The notes: generated by a model from the letters alone, not told the origin. A stretch of 64,000 bases of DNA from an uncultured Fibrobacter sp. (GCA_934700345.1 CAKUXP010000008.1:1-64000), one strand, 5' to 3'; counted from the stretch's first letter, positions 19,279 to 28,327 are shown. Translations and numbers: made by a program.

Positions 19279-20106
19279 ATGGCCGCCAAAAGACAACCCC
19301 CCGTTCTCGCCTACCAGAATCAGCAATTTCTCGAAAGCGATGCCGGGCGTCAAATGCGCATACTCTCGGAATTTCGCGCTCCCGATGTCGTCTTGCAGGA
19401 GGGAGGTATCAAAAGTACAATCGTCATGTTCGGTTCCGCAAGAACCATCGGAGAAAAAGACCTGAAGAAACGCTTGAAAGCCGCCAAATCGCCAAAAGAA
19501 ATCCAGACGCTTAAAAGGCTCTCTCTCGTCGCCAGGTACTACGATGCGGCAAGGGAACTCGCCGGGCGTTTCGGAGACTGGATCAAGAAACATCCGGAAT
19601 GGCATTACGGCATCTGCACCGGCGGAGGTCCGGGTATCATGGAAGCGGGAAACCGCGGAGCGCACGAGTCAAAGGTTCCGTCCCTGGGATTCAACATCAA
19701 GCTGCCCTACGAACAGCACCCGAATCCCTACATCAACCCGCGCTTCAATCTGCAATTCCGCTACTTTTTCATCCGAAAGTTTTGGTTTCTCTTCAAGGCG
19801 CGCGCACTGATAGCCTTTCCCGGCGGATTCGGTACGCTCGACGAACTGTTCGAAACGCTCACGCTCATCCAGACAAACAAGCTGCACGAACAGATTCCAG
19901 TCGTCCTGTTTGGCGAAGAATACTGGAACAATCTCATCAACTGGGATTTTCTCGTCGAAACGGGGATGATTAACGCAGCCGACCTGAAAATTTTCCACCC
20001 GACGAGCGACATTGACGAAGCCTATTCCTACGTAACAGGCATTTTGGAAAAGCGGTCAAAAGTTCCCTCTGCGACAGGCGTGCACGCGTTCGGCAACCAC
20101 AAATAG
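19279..20106 (+). CDS. LOG-family protein (nucleoside monophosphate phosphoribohydrolase-like)
   Basis: The 275-residue Rossmann-like protein carries the LOG signatures GGGPGIMEAGNRGA and PGGFGTLDELFE. The second motif holds the catalytic Glu of cytokinin-riboside-monophosphate phosphoribohydrolases; the family was long mislabelled lysine decarboxylase. A good AAGGA sequence precedes the ATG at 19279. An N-terminal extension of about 60 residues before the Rossmann core is longer than in minimal LOG proteins. It probably releases a base from a nucleoside monophosphate. Confidence 0.88.
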   Translation: MAAKRQPPVLAYQNQQFLESDAGRQMRILSEFRAPDVVLQEGGIKSTIVMFGSARTIGEKDLKKRLKAAKSPKEIQTLKRLSLVARYYDAARELAGRFGDWIKKHPEWHYGICTGGGPGIMEAGNRGAHESKVPSLGFNIKLPYEQHPNPYINPRFNLQFRYFFIRKFWFLFKARALIAFPGGFGTLDELFETLTLIQTNKLHEQIPVVLFGEEYWNNLINWDFLVETGMINAADLKIFHPTSDIDEAYSYVTGILEKRSKVPSATGVHAFGNHK

Positions 20107-20119
20107 TTAAATTGCGGAC

Positions 20120-21229
20120 GTGATTCAAAACCGTTTTGCAGAGTTTCTGGACCGGCTGTCGCGAAACCTCGCCGTGCGCGAGCATTACACGATGGACGAT
20201 TACCAATGTTGGCTCGACCACAATCCCGTTTACCTGCACAGCGGGGCGGTCGAACATATCCAGCTGCGCGACCGCCTGACGCTCGACGGGACAAACGACC
20301 TGTTTCGCGCCTCGTACTGGATTGCGCGCCCGGGCGACCAGGAACGCCACGGTGAACGGAACATCGTCGTCAAGTTCTGCAAGTATTACGTCCAGCCCGG
20401 GAAAAACCGTCTTCACCGCCTGAACATGATCATCAGTTCGTTCGAAGACGAGATCCGAATCAACAACCTAATCCGTGCAACGAATATCGAAGGAGTCGTG
20501 CAGAGCCTCGGGGGCGGCATTGCGGGGAGACTGCCCTACCTCAAAATGGAACTTATCAAGGGCTGCTCGCTCGACAAGATGTTCAAGACGGACATTTCAA
20601 AAGACGAGCTTGTCCCGCGTGTCGCGCAAATCGCCTACCTAGCGAACACGATAAGCCAGCTGCATTACTATCAAATCGTCCACAAGGACTTAAAGCCGAA
20701 GAACCTTCTCCTGTGCCAGGACCCGACGCACATCAACAACCACAAGATCCTGATTTGCGACTTCGGCTACGCCCAGGCAAAGCTCCGGGAAAGCGTCACC
20801 GAATACGGTGGGCAGATGACTCCGGCGTACAGCGCACCGGAACAGGCAGTCATGGGCGAGAACCTTTCGAGTTCCGTCGACTATTTCAGCTTCGGCATCA
20901 TCATGCACGAATATCTCACGGGAAAGAACCCCTTCCCGGATACGGTCAAGATTTTTACCGAGGATCGCTTTCACATTACGGAGCGCTATCTGGAGTATCT
21001 GCGGACCGGGCGAGAAAACGTCTTTTATGATGACCGTTTCCCGGAAATTCACGACTGGATAGACCAGCTGACTACCTTCGACAGCATCGAGCGGATGCAG
21101 AAAAGCGAGAACCTGTTCAACATCGCGCACAAGCTGCGCGAAAGGGTCAATGCGCTCGGCTATCACGATGTCAATACGGATTTCCTATGGAACCAGCTGC
21201 GCGAATACCGCGGCGAAGTTCACCGATAA
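20120..21229 (+). CDS. Hanks-type serine/threonine protein kinase
   Basis: The 369-residue soluble kinase starts at GTG 20120. Key positions are visible: VKF with the ATP-binding K85, catalytic HKDLKPKN (D190), the magnesium motif DFG (D214), and an activation/substrate segment ending SAPEQ. HKD replaces the more common HRD, which still occurs in active kinases. No transmembrane helix or sensor domain is present. The next gene, 12 nt downstream, encodes a membrane protein with a C-terminal helical-repeat region, so the two may form a signalling pair. Confidence 0.9.
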   Translation: MIQNRFAEFLDRLSRNLAVREHYTMDDYQCWLDHNPVYLHSGAVEHIQLRDRLTLDGTNDLFRASYWIARPGDQERHGERNIVVKFCKYYVQPGKNRLHRLNMIISSFEDEIRINNLIRATNIEGVVQSLGGGIAGRLPYLKMELIKGCSLDKMFKTDISKDELVPRVAQIAYLANTISQLHYYQIVHKDLKPKNLLLCQDPTHINNHKILICDFGYAQAKLRESVTEYGGQMTPAYSAPEQAVMGENLSSSVDYFSFGIIMHEYLTGKNPFPDTVKIFTEDRFHITERYLEYLRTGRENVFYDDRFPEIHDWIDQLTTFDSIERMQKSENLFNIAHKLRERVNALGYHDVNTDFLWNQLREYRGEVHR

Positions 21230-21241
21230 GAGAGGTTTCCA

Positions 21242-22633
21242 ATGCGCCCAAAATTCTGCAGGTTTCCGTACTTGCTCTGTATTCTTTTTGTCGTCGCCCT
21301 CGCGGCGGTAAACCTTGCCGTCCAATGTTCTCCATCCATCCGGGAATGGTCTCGCGAGCGAAAGGCGGTCGCCCATTTCGACGAATACTGGAAAACGGAA
21401 GGGGCCAAGACATTCCGCGATGTCGGCGTCGAACCGACCGACAAAATTTACAGGGAAGAACTCGACAGCTATCTCAAGAAGTTCCATGCAGCAAACCAGC
21501 CGTTGGTTCCGGAAAAACGCATTGAAAAGATGGAACGCGAATTTCAGGAATGGTGGGAAACCAGTGGTAAAAGATCCTATGCGGCAAACGAAGTCTCCCC
21601 CGATGAAAATCTCTATAAAAAAGAACTCAAGCGCTATCTCCAAGGCTACACAAAGAATATCCCGAAATTCCAGATAGCGTATATTCCCGAAACTTCCAGC
21701 ATTGTTTCGCTCTTCGCCAGCTGGCTCTTATTTCCGAGCGTCATCTCCTTTCTGCTTTTTGCCGGAGGCTTTTTCCTTGCGATGAAAGCTCTCGAAAATC
21801 GCTGGGGACTTTTGCAATCGGCGCTTCTTCTTGCGTCGGGGACGCTGGTTTCGAACTTCATGTTCGCTGCGACATTTTCGATGTCTTATTTTGGACGCTA
21901 CGAAAATACGCCATTCATGGGCATGAGCCTTCCGCTTGCAATGCTCCTCGGCTGCGTATCGTCAAGTCCCAAGCGGGAAATTCCCGGGTTTGCGCCCTAT
22001 GCGGCAATTCTCATCGTTCTTGCGGACATTATTGCCAACTGGAACATCAATCCGAATCTCTACGGCTGGGTCGCCATCCTCGAAATACCCTTCTTCGGAA
22101 CGGGCGCCCTCCTCGGACGCAAAGTCCCGCGCCTTTTTTGCCAGAAAAACCGTTCAACGCCCGCCGCCGAAAAAGCCGAAACCGCCGACCCGAAAAAACT
22201 TCTCCGAAAAGATCTCGATGACGCAATCGACCTTGCGAACAAAGCGGAATACGAACATGCGGCGCAAATCCTCACGGAAAAGTTCACCAGGCTTTTTCGC
22301 GAAAACCCGCTGGACACGGCGGCTATCGAGCAGACGGTCGAAGCGGTGCTGTATCCGCACTTCTTCTTTCCGATTCCGGGAATGCAGTGGATTTCCTGGG
22401 GAAGCGAAGCCCGGAACAAAGGCCTTTTCGAGACGGCGGCAAGGCTTTTCGAAAAAGGCGCTTCGGTCGAGGAAGACGACAAGGTTAAGCGGCGGGCGCT
22501 TTTCTATGCCGGAGACATCCGCCTGCGCTACCGCTTGGACGAAAAGACGGGTCGGGAAGAGCTCGAACAGGTCGTGCAGAAGGATCCGACGGACATTTTA
22601 GCGACAGAAGCCGGAAAACTTCTCGGGAAATAG
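21242..22633 (+). CDS. Rhomboid-like membrane protein lacking catalytic His, with helical-repeat tail
   Basis: The 463-residue protein starts with a signal-anchor helix and a charged periplasmic domain containing two similar segments around EEL(D)SYLKKF and KELKRYLQGY. Six or so membrane helices follow (about 150-290). The helix pattern FLLFAGGFFLAMKALENRWG resembles the start of the rhomboid fold. Where active rhomboids have GASG, this protein has GMSLP, and no histidine is visible in the last core helix. The C-terminal part (about 310-463) is cytoplasmic and TPR-like. It is probably a pseudoprotease or scaffold working with the upstream kinase. Confidence 0.5.
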   Translation: MRPKFCRFPYLLCILFVVALAAVNLAVQCSPSIREWSRERKAVAHFDEYWKTEGAKTFRDVGVEPTDKIYREELDSYLKKFHAANQPLVPEKRIEKMEREFQEWWETSGKRSYAANEVSPDENLYKKELKRYLQGYTKNIPKFQIAYIPETSSIVSLFASWLLFPSVISFLLFAGGFFLAMKALENRWGLLQSALLLASGTLVSNFMFAATFSMSYFGRYENTPFMGMSLPLAMLLGCVSSSPKREIPGFAPYAAILIVLADIIANWNINPNLYGWVAILEIPFFGTGALLGRKVPRLFCQKNRSTPAAEKAETADPKKLLRKDLDDAIDLANKAEYEHAAQILTEKFTRLFRENPLDTAAIEQTVEAVLYPHFFFPIPGMQWISWGSEARNKGLFETAARLFEKGASVEEDDKVKRRALFYAGDIRLRYRLDEKTGREELEQVVQKDPTDILATEAGKLLGK

Positions 22634-22649
22634 CTATTTTTGGAGCATT

Positions 22650-23042
22650 ATGAGTAACGTTCAGATTTTTGATACGACATTCGCCCTGGCAATTCTCGTC
22701 ATCTTGGCCATTGCCGTCCCCCTGCTTCTCCTTTTTGCCAACTGGGTATTGCACCCGGGAAAGATCAAGCAGACGCTCATCAAGGGAACCGCCTACGAAT
22801 GCGGTCTCGCCCATGTCGCAGGAACCGCCAACGAACGTTACCCGATTAAGTATTACATGGTCGCGATGCTCTTCCTCGTTTTCGATATCGAAGTCGCGTT
22901 TCTCTACCCGCTCGCGGTCGTTTTCCTTTCCAGTCCCTGGAGCCTGCTTTTTGTCCTTCTCGCCTTTCTCGCCATTCTCGAAAGCGGCTACCTATATCTA
23001 TACCGCAAGGGCGTCCTCGACTGGAACAAGCTGTCGGACTGA
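22650..23042 (+). CDS. nuoA: NADH-quinone oxidoreductase subunit A
   Basis: The 130-residue protein with three transmembrane helices matches NuoA of complex I. It has the loop YECGLAHVAGTANERYPIKYY containing the conserved Cys-Gly and the FDIEVAFLYP segment of the second helix. GGAG precedes the ATG by eight bases. The gene normally begins a nuo operon, but here it is followed after three bases by a gene on the opposite strand, so it stands alone. Confidence 0.93.
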   Translation: MSNVQIFDTTFALAILVILAIAVPLLLLFANWVLHPGKIKQTLIKGTAYECGLAHVAGTANERYPIKYYMVAMLFLVFDIEVAFLYPLAVVFLSSPWSLLFVLLAFLAILESGYLYLYRKGVLDWNKLSD

Positions 23043-23045
23043 GTT

Positions 23046-24143
23046 TTAAAAAGCTTCCCGCAAATAGATGGTGAGACCGAAATACTTGCCATCGACAAGA
23101 GAAAAGTCGCAGCGGGCGTAAGTCTTTTCCGATCGATTCAGGAGAAGTCTCCCGCCAAAACCTGCCGCATAATGCAGGTCGTTTTTCCAAAGCTCCGAGA
23201 AATACGGCCCGACTTTCCCCGCTTCAACGAACAACGTTCCCGCCAGACGCCAAAGAAGTTTCTTCCGAAATTCCAGTTGGGCGCTTAAGGATTGCCTGTC
23301 GAGAAAAAGTCCGCGTTCCACGCCGCGAAAACGCTTCACCCCGTCAAGCGTCGAAAGCATGTCGAACGGGACATCCCCTTTCCGCATATCGTAAAACGCA
23401 CCCAAAGCAATCGAAGTATTCCAGATGAAGTGGGAATAGGCACGCAGATCGAACGTTTGCGAAAAGAAGTCGTAATCGCCGCCAAAAGCCTTTGCGTAGA
23501 AAATTTGCCGATAGCCCGCATAAGCCCCGCTTTCCGGCCAATTTACGTTGTCGCGCAAATCGATCGTCGCCTGGAATCCGAGACCGGTCCGAAGTCCGCC
23601 ACCGAATTCCGGCCTAGACAGTTCCCCCTTGCGGAACGATACGCGGTTCGTTTCAAAATATAGATACGGTCCGACACTCAGCATCCGCGTCCTCGGGGGT
23701 GCCAGGATTCCGATATCGACCGGCACATACAGTTTAAAAAGATCCATGTCGTAGCGCAGGAAATCGTCCCTGTCCGGATCGTTCCCGATTCCGTAAAACT
23801 TCGCGCGCCAGTTCCAGTACACAAGCGAAACATCCGAATGGATTTTTCCGCCGAACAGATAGAGATCCGGCGAAACGTTTACTTCGACCTGTCCCTTCGT
23901 CGTTCCCATGGCGATAAGGTCAAGCGACGAGGCGTCACCGCCGGGATCTTCCGGCCTAGAAAAAAGGAGCAGCATCGCTCCGTACTTCAGTCCGGTTTCC
24001 TCGGAATAGCCAAGAACGGGCATCGCGGCAAAGCGTTGAAATTTTCTGTCTCCGGACGTCACAACCGAATCCGAGGGTTTTTCCGCAAACAGAAAGGCGG
24101 TACTGCAGAAAAGCGCCGCGATTCCTCGCCAAAAAGCGTTCAC
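23046..24143 (-). CDS. BamA/TamA-like outer-membrane beta-barrel protein
   Basis: About 365 residues from the GTG at 24143. That start has a full GGAGG eight bases upstream and overlaps the hemH stop (GTGA). The N-terminus NAFWRGIAALFCSTAFLFAEK is a signal peptide. The rest alternates as beta strands; the segment GVKRFRGVERGLF resembles the loop-6 RGF motif of Omp85 barrels, and the protein ends in Phe. No POTRA domains are present, so it is a bare surface-antigen-type barrel. Its function is unknown. Confidence 0.75.
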   Translation of the reverse strand: MNAFWRGIAALFCSTAFLFAEKPSDSVVTSGDRKFQRFAAMPVLGYSEETGLKYGAMLLLFSRPEDPGGDASSLDLIAMGTTKGQVEVNVSPDLYLFGGKIHSDVSLVYWNWRAKFYGIGNDPDRDDFLRYDMDLFKLYVPVDIGILAPPRTRMLSVGPYLYFETNRVSFRKGELSRPEFGGGLRTGLGFQATIDLRDNVNWPESGAYAGYRQIFYAKAFGGDYDFFSQTFDLRAYSHFIWNTSIALGAFYDMRKGDVPFDMLSTLDGVKRFRGVERGLFLDRQSLSAQLEFRKKLLWRLAGTLFVEAGKVGPYFSELWKNDLHYAAGFGGRLLLNRSEKTYARCDFSLVDGKYFGLTIYLREAF

Positions 24144-25111
24144 GAAACATCCCTCCAAAGCTCCCTGGCAATCTCCGCGGAAAATTCCCGAATCCATTCC
24201 GGTCGGACGTTCGGAGAGGGAACACGTTCAAATTTTTTCCCGCCCGCAGCGAAAAATTTCTGTTTCAATTCCACATCCACTTCGTATAGGGTTTCCAAGT
24301 TATCTGCGGTAAAGGACGGGCATACAAGCAAAACGCTTTCACCCTGGCGTCCCAAACTTTCGATCACCCGGACGGAATACGGTTCAAGCCACTTGACCGG
24401 TCCAAGGCGGCTCTGGAACGAAAGGAGAATTTTTGCGTCGGGAACGATTTCGAGAAGCTTCCCACGCCAGAATTCAAATTCCGAGCGACACTCTTCCGCA
24501 TACGGATCCCCGTTCCGTTCAAAGCGGAGCGGTGTCCCGTGAAACGAAAAGACGACCGCGCTTTTTCCATTCCAGACATCCTGGATTTCGCGCAGGATTT
24601 CATCTAGAAAGAAGCGCTTCATGGCAAAGCCATCGAAAAAGCGCATTTTCAGGCTCGGAAATTTCCGGAATGCGGCTTTCGCCAGGTCCCTGACCGCAAC
24701 CGTCGTCACCAGGGAGCGCTGCGGAAAAAGCGGAATAACACAAATTTCCATCAAGCCCTGTTTCGAAAATTCCGCAAGAGCATCCGTTATCGAAGGTTTT
24801 GAACCGAATTCAAAAGCGTAGCGCACCGGCACCCGGGAGATTTCCGACGACATCCTTTCGGCAAAAAGCCGCGTATAATGAATCAGAGGCATCTCTCCAA
24901 GCCCAGCCGAATCGATCATCCGCCGATATTTTTCGGCGCTTTTTACCGAGCGTCTCGGAGCAATGATTCCGCGGAGAAGCCATTTCCAAAAAAACGGAGG
25001 GTTTCCGAGCGTGTGCGGATCTCCCAGAAAATCGACAAGGTACTTTTCCACATTTTGCGGCGAAGCATCGGACGGGGAACCTAGCTGGACAAAGAGAATC
25101 GCATCGGACAT
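24140..25111 (-). CDS. hemH: Ferrochelatase
   Basis: The enzyme inserts ferrous iron into a porphyrin in the last steps of haem synthesis. The 323-residue protein (ATG at 25111, AGGAGGT directly upstream) contains FVQLGSP at the N-terminus, the metal-site segment VFSFHGTPLR with the catalytic His, and CPSFTADNLETLYEV with the acidic residue. Both hallmark positions are intact. No other haem genes are nearby. It is coupled to the outer-membrane protein gene downstream. Confidence 0.93.
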   Translation of the reverse strand: MSDAILFVQLGSPSDASPQNVEKYLVDFLGDPHTLGNPPFFWKWLLRGIIAPRRSVKSAEKYRRMIDSAGLGEMPLIHYTRLFAERMSSEISRVPVRYAFEFGSKPSITDALAEFSKQGLMEICVIPLFPQRSLVTTVAVRDLAKAAFRKFPSLKMRFFDGFAMKRFFLDEILREIQDVWNGKSAVVFSFHGTPLRFERNGDPYAEECRSEFEFWRGKLLEIVPDAKILLSFQSRLGPVKWLEPYSVRVIESLGRQGESVLLVCPSFTADNLETLYEVDVELKQKFFAAGGKKFERVPSPNVRPEWIREFSAEIARELWRDVS

Positions 25112-25162
25112 ACCTCCTATTTTAGAAAAATCGTCTATATTTTTGAAACACAAGGAGCATTT

Positions 25163-26638
25163 ATGACACTTGCGGAAAGAATCCGGAAATTGCTGTCCGA
25201 ACTGGAAAAAGGTCTAATCGAACGCGAAAACCTCTTGCGGCTCGCCTTTTTAGCGGTCGTCACGCAGCAGCCTACCTATCTCTACGGACGCGCCGGTTCC
25301 GGAAAGCGCGCCCTGGTGGAACATCTCGCGTCGGGATTCCGCGGATTAAAAGTCCAGTCGTACGGGCGGAGACATCTCGAACTTCCCAAGGAAACAGAGC
25401 CTCTCGACATCGCCATCTTTACGAGCTTCGAAGCGTCCATTTCACAAATGACTACCGCCATCCGCGCCATTCTCGACGAAAACCTTTCCCGCGAGATCCT
25501 GATTTCCGGCAGGAACCGCCCGGACGCCTGTCTCGCCGAAGCGGGCCTTGCAGACAGCATCCATCTGGTCCTGACATTCCCCGATTCCGTCTCCCCGGAT
25601 GCGCTCAAGGACCTGCTTTCTCCCGCGGGCGACCCGAACCTCTTTACCGCCGAAGAGGCGCTCAAGGTTTCCAAGGAAGAGCTGGATTCCTGGAACAAGG
25701 CTATCGAGCAAGTCGATATTTCCGAGGACAGCCTTGCGATTCTCAAGCAGATCGCAGCCGAATGCGAACGGAGCAACATCTACATTTCGGCAAAGCGTTG
25801 GCGCGGCCTTGCGAAGATGGCCAGGGCGCAAGCCTTTTTTGCCGGAAGGAGCGAAACGAACGTCACCGACTTTCTCTTTCTCTCCGAAGATCTCTGGGGA
25901 AAGCGCACCACGAACGAGGCGATTGGCAAAGGCTTCCAAGACGGGATCAACGCGTTTCTCGACACATACGCCCCGAATCCGGAAACGCTCCAGTCCGATG
26001 CCAAGGAACTCTTGCTGTCTGCGGAACATTTCAAGAATTCAACCGGCAGCCTCTACAAGACGACGGAAATCAGCGGCAAAAAATACATCAGCTATTCCAT
26101 CACCGTTTTCAACGAACCGATCATCCTCTTCTGTCCACTGTCCCGCGTCGGCACCAACGAGGACTTCTTCCCCCTGAACACACTCCACCGCGAAGAGATC
26201 CGTGCCAAATGCAACTACATGGGCGGAGACATCTGCAAGATTTCCATCGATTCCAAAGCCAAGCGCAACGGAATGCGCGCATCGGGCATGATAGCCAAGA
26301 CGCAAACGACACCAAACACGAACACAGTCTATGAGGACTACGCAAAGCTTCCGTCCGAAATCTTGCGGACAAACGACCCGGAAATCATCGAGCAAAACCG
26401 CATCGGCTTGCAGGATGCCCACGAAAAGCTCTTCGATCTCATCACCCACACGCTCCAGAGCCTCAAGCAGATCAAGGCGCTATACAACAGGAATTTCGAA
26501 TACCAGAACGACCCGTTCCTCTCGATCGAATCCTACAAGGACTTCATGAACCGCATTCTGAAACGCTACAAGGCCCTGAGCGAATTCAGCAAGGAACTGC
26601 AACAATACGAATCGGTTCTCGCCCAGATTTCAAAGTAG
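25163..26638 (+). CDS. RavA-like MoxR AAA+ protein with degenerate Walker motifs
   Basis: The 491-residue protein follows the RavA layout: AAA+ core, a lid with ISAKRWRGLAKMARAQAFFAGR and LFLSEDLWG (about 215-260), then a discontinuous insertion and C-terminal coiled helices. The P-loop at 42-49 reads GRAGSGKR, with Arg where Ser or Thr normally binds magnesium. Where Walker B should end in DE, it reads IAIFTSFE. These changes argue against normal ATP hydrolysis. No viaA partner is adjacent. AAGGAG precedes the ATG. It may be a regulatory or structural relative of RavA. Confidence 0.7.
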   Translation: MTLAERIRKLLSELEKGLIERENLLRLAFLAVVTQQPTYLYGRAGSGKRALVEHLASGFRGLKVQSYGRRHLELPKETEPLDIAIFTSFEASISQMTTAIRAILDENLSREILISGRNRPDACLAEAGLADSIHLVLTFPDSVSPDALKDLLSPAGDPNLFTAEEALKVSKEELDSWNKAIEQVDISEDSLAILKQIAAECERSNIYISAKRWRGLAKMARAQAFFAGRSETNVTDFLFLSEDLWGKRTTNEAIGKGFQDGINAFLDTYAPNPETLQSDAKELLLSAEHFKNSTGSLYKTTEISGKKYISYSITVFNEPIILFCPLSRVGTNEDFFPLNTLHREEIRAKCNYMGGDICKISIDSKAKRNGMRASGMIAKTQTTPNTNTVYEDYAKLPSEILRTNDPEIIEQNRIGLQDAHEKLFDLITHTLQSLKQIKALYNRNFEYQNDPFLSIESYKDFMNRILKRYKALSEFSKELQQYESVLAQISK

Positions 26639-26663
26639 TCCGTTCAAAAAAAAGAAAACCCGC

Positions 26664-27005
26664 TCAGCGGAACGCGAAATAGACGGCTCCGATAAGGCAA
26701 AGCGCCGACCAGAGATAATCCAGCTTCAGCGGCTGGTTCATCATAAACACGGCAAACGGCGCAAAGACGGAAAGAGCGACGACTTCCTGGATCACTTTCA
26801 GCTGGACAACATTCAGCGCCGTGTAACCGTAACGGTTTGCCGGCACCTGGATCATGTATTCAAAAAACGCGATTCCCCAGCTCGCCATCGCAGCGACAAA
26901 CCACGGTTTCGCATTCAGGAATTTTAGATGCCCATACCAGGCAAAGGTCATAAAGAGATTGGAGCAGACGAGCATCCCCGCCGTGAGCAAGGCAACTTTC
27001 AACAT
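26664..27005 (-). CDS. DUF486 (DMT-superfamily) membrane protein
   Basis: The 113-residue protein with four transmembrane helices has the DUF486 signatures FMTFAWYGHLK, SWGIAFFEYMIQVPANR and VVQLKVIQEVVAL. The family is grouped with small drug/metabolite transporters but has no settled function. Its start overlaps the end of the preceding gene by seven bases, so the three genes 28180-26664 probably form one operon. Confidence 0.88.
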   Translation of the reverse strand: MLKVALLTAGMLVCSNLFMTFAWYGHLKFLNAKPWFVAAMASWGIAFFEYMIQVPANRYGYTALNVVQLKVIQEVVALSVFAPFAVFMMNQPLKLDYLWSALCLIGAVYFAFR

Positions 27006-27805
27006 AAGGTCTTTTCAGGATTTTGCAATGCGGAAACGGCTTTTTCCCGCACAAAGTAAATCGCTAGCAAGGCGAACAGAAGAAGCGAAGCCGCGCAATG
27101 CACCGAAACAAGCCAGCCAAAAATCGCAGCGGAAAGCATCCCTAGCACAAGGGAAACTTCCTGGATATCCGCCAGGGATTCTCCGTCAAGCGTATCGAGT
27201 TCCGCAGGAGAAAGTCCCCACAGGTAAGTCATCAGGCCGTTTCCCGAATCCGCATCGAGAAAACCTACCGTCCCGAACTGATAGTCCAGGATGGATTCGA
27301 AAACACGGCAGCCACCAAAATCCGTCAGAAAGGTAACCGAAAGCGCAAGCCCAACTCCGAAAACCAGCCATTTTTTTGTCAGAAAGGCAAATCGAGCCGT
27401 TACAAGCCCAAAGGCCACGCCCGCCACAAGCTCGATTGAAAAGGCAAACGTCCAGGCCACGCAAATCGCAACGCTCTCCGGGAAAACGGAATAGAGCGGC
27501 GAAAGAACGCTTAACGCACAGGCAACAGCAACCAGAAGACGGAACAGGCAGCCGAGCGACTTCTTAGCCCCGCATTCCGAAAGATTCTTTAAAAAAGCCG
27601 AAAGCAGATAAAGGATTCCCCATAGCGTTACCAAAAAAACAACCGGCAGAAGAACACCCAGCACCGTCGAAAGCGTTCCGAAAATCGAAAGCAAGCCGGC
27701 AAAATCCACTGCACAGAGACCGGCATAGCACAGCGCGAGCCCGGGGATTCCGAACAGGGAAAGTACGGCCAGCGCAAGCGGAACCTTGACCGGATAGCGA
27801 GCCAT
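26999..27805 (-). CDS. Uncharacterised polytopic membrane protein
   Basis: A 268-residue protein with about seven hydrophobic segments, beginning MARYPVKVPLALAVL. A hydrophilic loop (about 180-215) contains DADSGNGLMTYLWGLSPAEL. I do not recognise the family. Its ATG directly follows the TAG of the GroES-like gene with no spacer, and its end overlaps DUF486. The coupling suggests a shared membrane-related role, but no function can be named. Confidence 0.7.
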   Translation of the reverse strand: MARYPVKVPLALAVLSLFGIPGLALCYAGLCAVDFAGLLSIFGTLSTVLGVLLPVVFLVTLWGILYLLSAFLKNLSECGAKKSLGCLFRLLVAVACALSVLSPLYSVFPESVAICVAWTFAFSIELVAGVAFGLVTARFAFLTKKWLVFGVGLALSVTFLTDFGGCRVFESILDYQFGTVGFLDADSGNGLMTYLWGLSPAELDTLDGESLADIQEVSLVLGMLSAAIFGWLVSVHCAASLLLFALLAIYFVREKAVSALQNPEKTLC

Positions 27806-28180
27806 CTAGACCCCGAGTTCCGAAAGTCCGTCGTCTCGGACAACCAGCAAGACGGCGTTCTGCCCCACGACCACGTAGCGTTCTCCGTCCACTTCGATTT
27901 CAAAGGCGTTGCCATGCAGATAAAGCGCCTGATCGCCGACTTCCACCTGGAGAGGAACATAATTGATTGGATCCGCCGCTTCCTTTAGGAACGCATCCGG
28001 ATCGGTCGAAGGAACCGGATATCCCGGCCCGACTTTCACCACGATTCCCGCGCGGACGGCATCCTTTTCCCGAACGCCGGGCGGCAGGTAAAGTCCGCTT
28101 CCCGTTTTCGAAGCCGTTTCGAGAGGTTTCACCAGGATACGGTCCCCGATCATCACAACTTTTTCCACATTCTTGTCCAT
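27806..28180 (-). CDS. GroES-like (Cpn10 family) protein
   Basis: The 124-residue protein has the Cpn10 beta-barrel pattern: IGDRILVKPLE at the N-terminus, SKTGSGLYLPPG, GIVVKVGPG, and VEVGDQALYL toward the end. It is longer than the usual 95-97 residues and diverges in the mobile-loop region. No groEL is adjacent. Instead it is translationally coupled to two membrane protein genes, so it may be a specialised relative rather than the main co-chaperonin. Confidence 0.75.
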   Translation of the reverse strand: MDKNVEKVVMIGDRILVKPLETASKTGSGLYLPPGVREKDAVRAGIVVKVGPGYPVPSTDPDAFLKEAADPINYVPLQVEVGDQALYLHGNAFEIEVDGERYVVVGQNAVLLVVRDDGLSELGV

Positions 28181-28236
28181 AGGTTCAAAAATAGAATTGT
28201 TTAACCGAAAATCACCCCGATTTTACATCGTTTCAT

Positions 28237-28264
28237 TTGCTTTTTCTCTTTTTTTATGTATAAT
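28237..28264 (+). promoter_or_regulatory. Promoter of the 42-residue protein gene
   Basis: A perfect TATAAT at 28259-28264 lies 16 bp after TTGCTT (28237-28242). The leader then contains an inverted repeat ATGTCT/AGACAT (28269-28274 and 28287-28292) before the ribosome-binding site. The same TTGnnn-16-TATAAT arrangement is seen at the tRNA-Gly promoter. Confidence 0.7.
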
Positions 28265-28327
28265 ATGAATGTCTGCTTAGAAAAGAAGACATAACCGCTG
28301 GGAAGACAACCTCAGCAAGGAGAAACA

